Origin: Serinus canaria
Lineage: Eukaryota; Chordata; Aves; Passeriformes; Fringillidae
Reading direction: 5' to 3'
Assembly (NCBI RefSeq): GCF_022539315.1
Contig: NC_066316.1
Location: forward strand, 55,119,994 to 55,183,993
Length of the DNA: 64,000 nt
The notes under the pieces were generated by a model, which worked only from the letters and a program-made list of their open reading frames with translations, did not search any database and was not told where the DNA came from. Both the position numbers and the translations under genes were made by a program. Of this stretch, positions 35,223 to 45,530 are shown in pieces. Position 1 is the stretch's first letter; every line of letters starts with the position of its first letter.

Positions 35223-36374
35223 GGGTTTAGTTCCCGGGGCCGTGGGGCACGGCGGAGCCGGGACCCGGGCTACCTGCACCCACCCGGCCGGGCCATCTTG
35301 AGCGCTGGGCGGGAGAAGCCTGACAGTGCCGCGGGGCCCCGCGGCTGAGCCCGCTCCTCTGGGGGTCGGGGCAGGCCCTTGTGCACCGAAATGTGATTTG
35401 GGAACATTTTCCAAATCATCAGGATTTCAGCCCCAAAGCCTCTCTGGCCGTTCGCATGGACTGGGGGAATGGGAGGACGAGGCTTAGGAAGGACTTGCAT
35501 TTCTTCCCCCAAATCGCACGATACAAAGCCATAAGCCTATTTGCTCCTTTCTCCCACCAAACGTAGGTACAAAGAGAGAACTTTTTCTCTAAGTCGTTCA
35601 TGAAACACATTTTTCTCGTTCTTCTTTACAAAATTGCTGGAAGTGCTTAAAAACTTTAAAATGCTTACTTAAATCGGGATCTTCTATTTCCTATGGATTG
35701 CAAAGCATGTTGAAACTTATTTTCCCTTTTAAGTTTAACTGGGAAGAGATGACCTCCTTCTCCCCTTCAGCTCTCGCCCATCCCCCCGCAATTGTTAATA
35801 TAGATAGCACCACATTTCGCGGGGGAGGGGAATGGAGTAGGGCAAGAAAAGGACCTATCAATTCTCCTATGATATCTATCGACCTCCCATCCTCTTTAAA
35901 TCATGCTTAAAGGTTTATTTCTCTGACCATTGTTTAAGTATGGCTGCTTTCCTTTGTATTTTACTCACACATGTGAGCACTCAAGCCTTTCCTGTGCCCC
36001 CCAGCCTCCTCCCTTCTCAAAAATGCCAGATATCTGGCTGCAGCAGCAGCATTGCTTCTGGTCTTGGATGCAAACTTCAGGCTTCTCTGGCCTGCACAGG
36101 CCTGCAGTCACTCGTGGACCCTCTGCCACTGGTGTCCCTTGCAGGGACCTCAAGTGTCTTGACTGTGTTGCCACCTTTATGGCAGGAAGTGGAAGCACTG
36201 GTGTTTTTTCGTTTAGCTGGTGAAATGGTGACCAAGTAAAACACTCAGTCGGTTTTTTTTTCCCTAGTTATATGCAACATAAAACTAGTTTTTGGGAAAC
36301 TAGATCTTACATAGGTATAATCAGTGTCTGTTCAAATCCTTAGTTCCATTAGTTGTATTTTAGTTACCAAAGAG

Positions 36375-36399
36375 TGAGTCAGATAAAAAGGGTGAGTCA
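36375..36399. promoter_or_regulatory. Paired AP-1 (TGAGTCA) sites
   Basis: Two exact TGAGTCA motifs, at 36375-36381 and 36393-36399, lie 18 bases apart (under two helical turns) about 100 bases before FBXO5 exon 2. They could be a small intronic enhancer; function is unproven. Confidence 0.45.
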
Positions 36400-36488
36400 G
36401 GAGGGAACCATGGTAGGGTCTTTGTAAGAGAAAGAATTTGTGATTAGTTTATGCTGTGTTTTCATTCTGCCCTTGTTGTTTCTTGCAG

Positions 36489-37219
36489 AATACAAGCAAC
36501 AAAATGAAATCGAACCTTAACCGCTCTTGCAAAATGAAACGTGATTTTGATTCTCTTCGTGCTGGGTTTGCACCACTGAAGTGTGCTGGGGAGAAAACAA
36601 GACTGGAAAAATCCTGCCCCTTGAATTATGAGGAAGGCTTTTGTAAAAGCCATGCAGAAGAACATCAGAAAATACTCCTTAGTGACTCATACCATGCAGC
36701 CACCAGAAATATAGATCTTGAAGATGGAGAGAGACCCATACATAACAAAGAAAACAACCAAGGAACCCAGAGACTTGATGAAGGTATCTGTGAAATGGAG
36801 GCAATGGAAAGCAGTAAGCTTAATGAGGACAGTGGTTATTCCTCTATGTTAAGTACTCACTATGCTGATGCAATAGAACATGAGGATAGTTTACCTTTGG
36901 CTGGGAATCTCTGTGGTACACCAAAGCATTGTCTCATGAAGAACCAAAAACCAGAACAGTTTTCAAAGAAGACACTGTTGCCAGTAATTCATTATGAAGA
37001 AGTGGTTTGCTCAACTTTGAAAAAAAGCGGTAAAAGAAATCTCAAGTCTTGGGCTGCTGTAGATAGAATTGTTTCTAGGGGAAAATTTGAACTTTGTAAC
37101 TTAATTGGAAAGAAAATGGGGCTGGATAGAATAGACATTCTTGCTGAACTCTTCCAAAAGAACCTGAAGCATATATTAGCAAACATTTTAAGGCATCTCA
37201 GCGAGATGGATTTAGTAAA
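36489..37219 (+). CDS. FBXO5: FBXO5 exon 2 (first coding exon)
   Basis: Acceptor GTTTCTTGCAG; coding from ATG at 36504; donor GTAAA|GTAAGT at 37220. It encodes 238 residues plus two bases. It holds the regulatory N-terminal half: HNKEN, the DSGYSS degron, CSTLKKSGKRN, and most of the F-box region. The open frame appears to begin at 36456 but the first 33 bases are intron. Confidence 0.94.
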
Positions 37220-40217
37220 GTAAGTATGTTCATGTAATTGTATTTCACTAGAAAGGAAAAAACCTAATCACATGCCTTGATGTGTTAGATATGGGGATTA
37301 TGACATTTACTCAATGTTTAGTGTTATGTGTTAATATATTAAAATATGAACTGGCAATGTAAGCCGAGATACATATGGAGGATGTGTCTTTTCCCCAAAA
37401 ATCAAATTAAAGACTACAACTGTGAACATATTCTATGTTTATGTAAAAGATAAAGGTTATGCTTGCTATTTAATAAATCCCTTTCCTAGGAGGCAACTGA
37501 TGTGTTTGTATTGTTGTTGCAGTTTTGCCAAAGTCAGCACAACATGGCAGAAGATTCTACAAGAAGATAAAAGGATTTTCCAAATGTATAGCAGAGCTGT
37601 GAAAAACCTTTCTGTAAGTTTCTGCACTGAACCATCAGTGTTTTTCTGCTATTTCGGGTCTCCTAAGCTTAAGAGATCACAGATACGTTTCTTAGATTGA
37701 AAACTGTCACTGGAGTGTATAAGTTTCTCCTGTTTGGATGCCTTGTCTCAAGCATTGCTAGTTACCTCAGGGACATTGGGGACCCCAAGGAAGGTTGACT
37801 GAGAAGGTGACCCAAGGAGAGATGTAGATGTTTTTAAGAGTTTCCACAAATCCTGTGTTACAGAGAAAGGCAGGAAGTAGAGAGTCATTGCCAGCAGAGC
37901 CCACTGGGCAAGCCCTAGAGTCTCCCAGCAGGGACTTGCTTGTTTCAGTATCCCCACTGATCCAAAAGGGAGGAAGACTGAGATAAAACACTCAATTGGC
38001 TCTGTGAATCAGGGTCTCTGTTTATAGCAGGAGTCTCTGAAGCTCACCATGCCTGCTACGGAAAATTGAAAAGCTTTTTGCACTATGAGCTATTCCTATT
38101 GCCTCTGTCCTGTGAACTAAAAATACTTGATCCATCCACACTCGACTAGTGTTTTATCGAGTCAGGATTCTTAAAACTAACAGGTTTTTTTCCTTCTTGA
38201 GAATTGGAGAGAAAGAACAAACAAAGGCTTAGGATCTGCCACAGGATAGGGTTGTTAACCAGTATAAATTTTATGTAGTATTTTACAGTGCTGTCGGGGT
38301 GAAACATTTGTACTGAATATTCATCCCATAAAGTTTGATTTCTTCCATGATATTGTATGCTTTCTTGCTTAACTTGAACTGGAAACTCACAAAATTTGTG
38401 GGTGGAGGTTTTTTTTTCACAAAGAAAGCCTAAAGAATTCCTGTTCACCATAAAGAATTGGAAGTACTGATTTTTGCTTAAAAAGATTATGATGAATAGG
38501 TTACATGCTTGAGAAGATGGCTGGGTTTTGACCAGGAACTAGGGAGCTGTTCCATGCATTTGTAACAGAAGTGACTGTGAAAATAATGGTAAAGTCAGTA
38601 GCACTCCTTGGTGTGATGCTTTAGTATTGGAAACCAGGAGGAAGAATCTAAAGTTACTTAATTACTTCTGTTAAACACAAAACTCTGTATCAAGTAAGTT
38701 CTCTTCCTGAATTTAAGTCTTTTGTTTTTCTTTTCATTAGAATGTCACTAAGGCACCAGAGCATGGTGCTACAAGAGAGTACGTTCTCTACAGAGTGTCC
38801 TTAGCTTCCATTCAGAAAGCAACCCCACCAAAACACTTGAACAAAAAAACCACCAGATCCAAAGCATCTAGGAATCACAGCAGGCTCACAGAGTTTTCTG
38901 AGGTAAGTGGTTGTCTGGCAAACAATCACCTTGTAAAGCATATTTCTGATAGTAGTATCTCCAGGTTCAAGTGTTCGTAATTCTTATTAATATGGCTGCC
39001 AGCTTTTGCTTAGTGTTCCTATTTTAATAGGCAACTGTCAGAATCTACTGGAGAGAATATTGACATACTGGGATGTCCTACATCCTTTTTTTCCTCCTTA
39101 AGAATTCTACTTAGTGAATTTTTTTTTCTCCTTAAATTTTGTCTTCTCAGATCTGAAGAAATTTAAGTCATTTTGTGTTATTTACCATGGGTTTATAATG
39201 AATCACATATTTTCCAGATAAGCAATATCACAAAAACTGTCAACTTTGCTTTAAAACTGATGGACAAAATTGCTTTAACTACTTATTAATAGTGTGTCAC
39301 AGATTTGTCAGTAACTGCCAACAGCTTGTTTCCTCTTCACCTTTTTTGAAGCTAGTTTTTTTTTCCCCACATACTTGCAAAGTAGACCTACACCTGTATC
39401 TTATAAGACTTTTAAAAATGCTTATTGAAAGTTATTGCTTATTAGTAAGCAAATTATTTTCCTAACTAGAAAAAAGGTTTTATGCTCAAGTCTTATTCTG
39501 CAAACTGATGCAATAATACAAGAAGATAAAAGGTCACAGGAAAGTATAATCAAAATGCTGTAATACTACTATACAGGATTTTGTAGCATTAGGAGTGTAA
39601 AAGTACAGCTGTTCAGGAGCAGTCTTAAAATTCACTTCCTGATATGTGCATCTTTACACAACTACATCACCATCCTTGAATGAGGTTTGGAAGATTCAGG
39701 AAGGCCATTATCCTTACTGCTCTCAATTTAGCCTGTCCTTTAACTTTTAAATTTCAAGAATTTTAAATTTGCTGCCTCTATTCCAGTTCAAAATACCTGC
39801 AATTATATCCTGGTTATTCCTGTTCAGAGCTCCATCAGAATTTGATGCAACAAGAAATAGGCTAAGTTTTTAGTTTGTCTCCTTATGTTAGGAGAAGTTG
39901 CTATATGTTTTGTGGAGTGTGTTTACCCTCTACTCATGGCTTCCTGTGTGTGCTTTTTCCAACAGGCTGCCAGGAACTTGAAGAACACTGAAAGCCTTAA
40001 AGCCTGCTATCGCTGTGGCTCACCTGCCAAGTATGACTCCTACCTCCAAAGAGCAACGTGCAATCGTGAGAGTTGTGGCTTTGACTTTTGCACCAAGTGC
40101 ATGTGCAGCTACCACAGCTCCAGTGACTGTGTGAGCAGCAAACCAGTGAAACACAGCTCCACACCGGGGCCGCTTCCTGGGACTAAGAAAAGCAAACAGA
40201 ATCTAAAGAGATTGTGA
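36504..40217 (+). CDS. FBXO5: FBXO5 / EMI1, F-box protein 5, APC/C inhibitor
   Basis: The coding segments 36504-37219, 37523-37613, 38741-38902 and 39966-40217 join to 1221 bases, 406 aa (human 447 aa). EMI1 inhibits the anaphase-promoting complex from S phase to mitotic entry and is destroyed through SCF-betaTrCP. Landmarks: KEN-type HNKEN at about 80-84; the betaTrCP phosphodegron DSGYSS at 109-114; F-box region about 185-265 (ELFQKNLKHILANILRHLSE to VSTTWQKIL); D-box RVSL at 287-290; the zinc-binding region C337-C378 with CxxC, C355/C360, CTKCMC, H373 and C378; and the C-terminal LKRL tail, matching the LRRL tail that blocks E2 binding to APC/C. The start is the first ATG in exon 2; a second in-frame ATG (36534, KMKRDF) corresponds to the shorter human isoform start. 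The N-terminus is therefore shorter than human isoform 1. The paralogue FBXO43 (EMI2) is less likely, given the DSGYSS context and neighbours. Confidence 0.95.
37220..37522 (+). other. FBXO5 intron 2
   Basis: A 0.3-kb AT-rich intron with strong consensus ends. Nothing else is seen in it. Confidence 0.9.
37523..37613 (+). CDS. FBXO5: FBXO5 exon 3
   Basis: Acceptor TTGTTGTTGCAG; donor TCT|GTAAGT. It completes a split Asn codon and encodes FAKVSTTWQKILQEDKRIF to KNLS (residues 239-269), the C-terminal part of the F-box region. It aligns with human VSKVSTTWKKILEDDKGAF. Confidence 0.95.
37614..38740 (+). other. FBXO5 intron 3
   Basis: A 1.1-kb intron. Minus-strand open frames at 37748-37991 and 38146-38451 are short and unrecognised. 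No repeat was identified. Confidence 0.88.
38741..38902 (+). CDS. FBXO5: FBXO5 exon 4 (D-box)
   Basis: Acceptor TTTTCATTAG; donor GAG|GTAAGT. It encodes 54 residues, NVTKAPEHGATREYVLYRVS onward to NHSRLTEFSE, including the D-box-like RVSL that works as an APC/C pseudosubstrate in EMI1. It aligns with human STREYVMFRTPLASVQKS. Confidence 0.94.
38903..39965 (+). other. FBXO5 intron 4
   Basis: A 1.06-kb AT-rich intron ending in a clear polypyrimidine tract and CAACAG. No other feature is visible. Confidence 0.88.
39966..40217 (+). CDS. FBXO5: FBXO5 exon 5 (zinc-binding region and tail)
   Basis: Acceptor CTTTTTCCAACAG. It encodes 83 residues and stops at TGA (40215-40217). Eight Cys/His ligand positions, CxxC...C...C...C..C.C..H...C, form the zinc-binding (IBR-like) region needed to inhibit APC/C. 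The end PGTKKSKQNLKRL carries the conserved C-terminal tail. Confidence 0.97.
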   Translation, partial: AARNLKNTESLKACYRCGSPAKYDSYLQRATCNRESCGFDFCTKCMCSYHSSSDCVSSKPVKHSSTPGPLPGTKKSKQNLKRL

Positions 40218-40735
40218 CCCATCCCCCCAGTACAAATTGGCAAATGTCCCATAAAAGTCTTTCAGTCATCCGCAAAGAGGATGCTTTCTGCTATTCCATC
40301 TTCATAAAATGGTTCATTCTGTTATTCCTCTGTACTATTTAAAACATCCTGCTCAGAAAGGTTTTAAAAGCATTTCTAGTGCTGTTGAGTGAGGTGAGTG
40401 CAGCCCCTTTTAATGTGAAAATATGAGGGAGATTAGATTTTATGGTTTTTCAAAGCTCTGCCTTTGATTTTTAAACGTGGACATTCATAATACTATTTTC
40501 TCTGATGGCTTCTCTTATGTGTATCTGAACTAGCTCTTCATGTCTTCTTTCATTTCTTGAACCTTTTCTAAGTTCAAAAAAAAAGTACTGTATGTTGGCT
40601 ATACTGCTAAAAAATACTTTGACTTTTTTTTGAATTCACAAGCTAATTTTAATATTTGTATATATTTGTAAATATTATTCATATTTGTCTTGTAAATGTG
40701 AAAATAAATGATTATTCTCAGCAACCTGGTTGGTA
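40218..40735 (+). other. FBXO5: FBXO5 3' UTR
   Basis: About 500 bases of AT-rich sequence after the stop. Repeated TGTA motifs (candidate CFIm sites) lie in the 60 bases before the AATAAA at 40703, and a GT-containing stretch (CCTGGTTGGTAAATCTG) follows it. Confidence 0.75.
40703..40708 (+). terminator. FBXO5: FBXO5 poly(A) signal
   Basis: AATAAA about 490 bases after the stop codon, flanked upstream by three TGTA motifs and downstream by GT-rich sequence. Confidence 0.75.
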
Positions 40736-41157
40736 AATCTGACCTTCCTATTTATCATCCTAAGTGTTTCTCATGCTCTTTTTGCAGGTATTCTAGTATG
40801 TGCTTCTTTAAATTGTTGATTCAACAAGGGGCAAGTCCTCCTGGATTTCTCTAAAGCAATGTACTGAATCCATTGTCATGCTGTATTCCTGCATCTTCCC
40901 TAAAGGCTCTTATCAGCAATTGTTTATAGTGTCAATAGTGCCAGCACTTCCTTTTCATTTCAATGGAAATTTTTCTTTTGGCTGGATTTATGCTGCTGTT
41001 GCCAAACTAGCTCACTGTCAGCAAAGTATTCCTGATCCCACAGTAAAGAAAGGCAAGGTTTCAAGAAATAGACTAATTTTGTGGAATTATCTGGGGTGGT
41101 TTTTTAAATGACAGACTGGGAGCACTGCACTGTAGTCCTGCTTCTTGAATTATACGT

Positions 41158-41412
41158 GTGGTGACAGGAGAAGTGGGAATGGCCTCAAAGTTAGGAAAAA
41201 GCAGGTTTAGATTAGATATTAGGGAAAAATTCTTTACTGTGAGGATGGGGAGACACTGAAACAGGTTTCCTAGAGAAACTGGTTGTCCCATTTTGGAAAT
41301 GTTTATGGAGCTCTGAACCATCTGGTCTAAAGAAAGGTGTCCCTGTCTGCAGCAGGGGAGTTGAAAGTAGATGATCTTTAAGGTCCCTTTCAACCCACAC
41401 CATTCTATGAAT
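41158..41412 (+). mobile_element. CR1 LINE 3' end (plus orientation)
   Basis: The segment begins near GACAGGAGAAGTGGGAATGG and continues GGTTTAGATTAGATATTAGG, AATTCTTTACTGTGAGG, AGGTCCCTTTCAACCCA, ending CACCATTCTATGAATCT. This is the characteristic 3' UTR and tail of CR1. It lies 450 bases beyond the FBXO5 poly(A) signal. Confidence 0.9.
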
Positions 41413-43203
41413 CTAATCCTTTATTCTGGTATTTAGACATCTTGATACATACATATGATACCATCTTGATACTACAACGAGTCTTAGGCTGAGCACATAG
41501 AGATAAGAAATCTTACAAGGAAAATTTGTTAAAATTTTCATCTGTGTCCACTGAAATTCCTGTGTCCTGCAGAGTGCAGATAATGTGATCTGAACAAAAA
41601 TGTTTTTCCTACAGTAGTTTCAAGAAATATGGCACAGGCATTCACTCTTAGGCAGGTGTTGCACTGTAGGATACATCTTGAGTTAAAATTGTGTTTTCAA
41701 ACTGAATGTGGTAAATCAAGTTTACCTTCTCATATTTTTGTGCTAACTAAAGGGTCAATGCACTTTTTAGTAGGCCTATCAATTTTTGTACACTGAGTAA
41801 AGAACAGCTGCTCTTTTTCTTCCTTTTTTTTTTTTTCCAATTTTAGCTGTAGAAATTTAGCTGTTCATGAACAATTTTGAGAAAAATTCCTTGTTACCTC
41901 CAGATAAGAGAGAAAAAATTGACATTTTTCACTAACTTCTGAGTGGTAAGGAGCAACAACCTTATACCTGAAATCTTGTCGGAAAGATCAAATTATTTGA
42001 CTTAATGAAGCTTTGGCCAAGTTGTAATGGATCTGCTGCAAACCATTGTGGCTGTTTTCACTTGCCCAACCATTTTTGATTTATATGATCCTCAGATCCT
42101 TGCCTATGAGCTTTAGTTCTAATCAGAATAGGCATTCAAGATTGCAGTCTTCAACAGGTGAGTGACATCTGATTAAGGACCTTGATCTGTTTTCAAGGCA
42201 ATTTTCTAATAGGATCTGTTAGGGTGGCACAGCTATTTCCTTATCATAATCCTGCCCAGCATTTCAAACCTTACCCAATAACACATGAATAAAACCATGC
42301 ATCTTACTGGAAGTCGCAGGATGTTTGGTCTCCTCGTAAATAGTTTCAGTGAATGGTCAGCTGCAGAAAAAGAAGATGGACAATCAGTCCCCACCCAGGC
42401 GTGCTAGCATCTACTGTAGAGGCAGAAAGCAGGTCCTCAGAGAGTAAGGAAGAGTAAGGGCGTTACCAGTAGTAGGTGCCCCCAGGAGCACTGAGGAGAG
42501 TGATTTGTGTGCCGAAGGTGTGAAAGTCGTAGATGCAGATGGTTGTGGATGTCTCTGCTGAGCTATCTCGGACCTGCCTTTGAAATGCAATCCGAGTGAG
42601 TCATGGCAGGGCAGGAGAGCTGCAATTGCCATATGGAGATCAGCGCTCCTCAGGTACTGCAGCTGTTGGCAAAAAGCGCTTTCAAACTCAGCAGTTGGCA
42701 GCCCCAGTGACTTTGCAGGAATGTGATAAGCTGCTTACCCACACTGCATACGCCTTTCAGATCTACAGAGGGTGATAAATACCTGCAGGCTGCCAGAGTC
42801 TCCTGGTGCAAGTACAGATTTCTTCCAGTGACTCACTTATCTCTAGCCATGGCTCTGCATGGTGAGGAAGGGTGGGACGTTCCTCTGCTGTGTAAATTGC
42901 TGTGTCTAGCAGCTGTTTCCCCCAGCTTGAACAGCTGTGAAGACAGATTATTCCTTCATACTCATGCTAGCTGGGTAGGCATTTAGGACTTTCTGAAATC
43001 AGTATTTAATATCTGCATTTTTAAGCTCTTCCTTCTTGCACTTATGATGCTGTCCTGAAAAACCCAAGTTGCTGCTTGTCATTAAAGGCAATTTCAGCTC
43101 CCACCACACCAAGGAGAGAAGCTGAAGAGAAGTGCCTGATAGTGATGATAGTCACTTAGATAAACAGGGACAAGTTTGGATGCAATTATCAGTTTATTGC
43201 ATT

Positions 43204-43235
43204 CTCCAGCAGAAGTCTTTGTGCTTCTGCTGGAG
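43204..43235. repeat. Perfect hairpin, 12-bp GC-rich arms, 8-base loop
   Basis: CTCCAGCAGAAG and CTTCTGCTGGAG flank TCTTTGTG. It is an exact 12-bp stem with 7 of 12 G-C pairs in AT-rich surroundings, so more stable than the other hairpins in the window. Confidence 0.85.
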
Positions 43236-43437
43236 GATACTTTGAGAACTGTGGGAGATGTAATAATAGAAACAAGAGAGAAAACAACCCTCAACTCTGC
43301 AACTATTGGCACCTTAGCCCAGCTGGCCACCTCGGAGCCTGATTTCTAATGTGTGGCAAAACTGCAACATGAGCCAGATATGTTCTCCCTAGCTAAAGCT
43401 TTCACTACAAGTAAGCAAAATTTTAGAATGTTGTATG

Positions 43438-43488
43438 GCGGCTTTTTTTTGTTTTTTGGGGGTTTTTTTTGATTCTTTTTTTTTTAAG
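43438..43488. repeat. T-rich low-complexity tract
   Basis: Runs of 7-11 T interrupted by G-runs and a GATTC. It is a simple low-complexity sequence. Confidence 0.85.
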
Positions 43489-44599
43489 TGTATAAGTCAT
43501 AGCTGTGTCAGTGATCACTCTCAAAAAAATTCTGTATATTATGCCTAAAATATAAAGTCTGCCCTGACTTAGAGACTTTAAAAAGAAGGAATCTAGATTA
43601 AGATTCTAAATAAGAATTCTTTTCCCACCTCTCTAAGCCAAGGACTTTCCTTTTGAGGAAATTATGCTGTAGTATAGAGATTTTTTAAAATGAAATCTGT
43701 TCTGGAAAGGGAAAACCACGAGATGGTGCTCTTGACTCACTCACTGCGTGAAGCTGGATTCATTGAGTTCCTTTTGCTAGGTTCACAGAGAGTGAATTCC
43801 TTCTCCTCTAATAACTGTAGCTGTAGATCTTACTACTACAGTCATGGGGAATCAAATTAAATCTACAATCAGAAGAACAAAACCCAAACTTTGAATTCCA
43901 TTACTGATTCCAAGATCTGTTTCAAACATATTTGTGTAGGACACGAATACATTTGCTAAACTTAAAAATACACAGGAGTCTTTCATAAAAGCTTTGTTGA
44001 GCTGCAAAATGCAGATGCCTTCTTCAAGGAGTGATTGACTGCCCTAAACATGACGTTCCTTTTGCCCACCTTGTGCCCTCATGGTGACAACTGGAGAGCA
44101 AAGTCACCACTCCCAAGCAGTGGGTGCAAGCTTCCTATCAAGCCATCTCTGTAGGTCTGGAGGAAGCAGCAATCAGAGCTTTGCCTGGGATTGGATGTAG
44201 TGTCCTGACTGGTGGAGGTTTGGTGAACACCTCAACAGCCCAACAGCTGTGCTGCCACCTTAATGTGCCTTCTGCCAGGAGTTAATGGTGCCGACTTACA
44301 AAATATCTGACAGTCACAGCATGTGTAGGTCACTTCTTGTAGGGTGCCACCAGGGTGCTTAGGAGGGGCTGGCATCTGGAGCTGACATGCCATTACCTGA
44401 ATGCAAGGATGGACCAGGCCATTACTGTGATAGATGCTTGGTTTTTGAAGACACTTGCCATGATGAAAAGATCCCCATTCCAATATATTTGAAATATGGA
44501 GTAGAAGATGAGGAGTTACAGAGACGGACAACTCCTGGATTTTGAGTCTTTACCTAAGGATGTACAAATTGTCAGGGGCCACTCACTTTCAGTATAACC

Positions 44600-45530
44600 T
44601 TGTCAGAATGGTTTCTCCTCTGAGGTAGTCCATGGGAGCTTAAGGATAAAGGTCAAAATATAATGCTGATGTTCCCAACACAAAACAAAAGCAGCTAGAC
44701 TCTGTGAGCCTGCTGGCACAGGCAGAAACAGTTGCAGGACTTAAAAGATGGAACAGACATTGTTGTAGTGGCCACCGAGATGGTTCAGCAGCAGCTGAGG
44801 TTTTATATTGTTCTGCTTTTTGCATTCAGAGCTGCCCTCACAGTGCCTCAGTCCAGCATTCAAACCAGCCCGCAGCCAGCTGCAGTGTCAGGGCCATGGC
44901 CTGAAGAACAGCCCCGAGGATGCCACAGGCCATGCAAGCACATGTCTGGGAAGAGGGAGGGCACCCTGCCCTCCACTGCCCTATTTCCCACTCATAAGTG
45001 CTGGGCTAGCTTTTGGGATGTGCCAATAGTGCTGTTGCCCTTGGCTGGTGTAAATGTGCCAGGCCAGGGCTGGAAAACCAAGGCTTTTGGGCATTTGATG
45101 TTTCCTTGCAGCCAGACCAAGGCAGTAATGGTTCATGCTGGTTTGGGGTTAAAAAGCCTCTCTGGCTCCATCAGAGAAAGGGTCGGGGGTGTCTCTAAGC
45201 CAAAGCACTTGCTGGGGGCATGTAAAGGTCTGGCAGCCCCGGCTGCTGTGCAGAGGGACTGGGCTCAGGGGGCACTGCTGCATGTTTCAGCAGGAGCTCT
45301 TCCAGGGCTAATGCGTGGCAGCTACAGCTTCACACGAGGGACTTGCGATGGGCACGGCTGCGGTGGCCACCAGCTCCCCAAACTCCCCTCTGCTTTCTGC
45401 CCGTGTCTGCTCGGTGCCCAGCAGAGAGCGCAGTGCCCCTGCTCAGCAGGGATGGAAGCTGCTTCCAGAGGCTCCACTGGAGCCGGCTGAAGCATGAATC
45501 ATAATGCAAACATGATGACACAAGAGCTCT
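44600..45530. other. GC-richer segment of unknown nature
   Basis: Clearly richer in G and C than the surrounding desert but without CpG-island density. The + strand is open for 252 codons (44732-45490) and other frames are also open. The translation has low complexity in places, no recognised domain, and mixed Cys/Pro/Gly content. It may be an old repeat, a non-coding exon or a composition island. Confidence 0.35.

Larger units (their letters stand above)
34140..35380. promoter_or_regulatory. FBXO5: CpG island / FBXO5 promoter and exon 1
   Basis: A very GC- and CpG-rich block of over 1.2 kb with GC boxes (for example near 34411-34430) and three inverted CCAAT boxes. Large open frames on both strands arise from base composition. 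The likely transcription start is around 34530-34565, just after the TTTAAA element. Confidence 0.85.
34600..36488 (+). other. FBXO5 intron 1
   Basis: A 1.9-kb intron whose first 0.8 kb is CpG island. It includes an 18-bp tandem duplication at 35168-35203 and two TGAGTCA sites at 36375-36399. Several overlapping open frames at 35.2-36.2 kb on both strands show no recognisable protein. Confidence 0.75.

Noticed and set aside
34174..35414. Open frames of 80-198 codons on both strands in the FBXO5 CpG island
   Set aside because: Same compositional effect. They cover promoter elements and the splice donor, and none resembles a protein or joins FBXO5 exon 2 as an N-terminus with a start codon.
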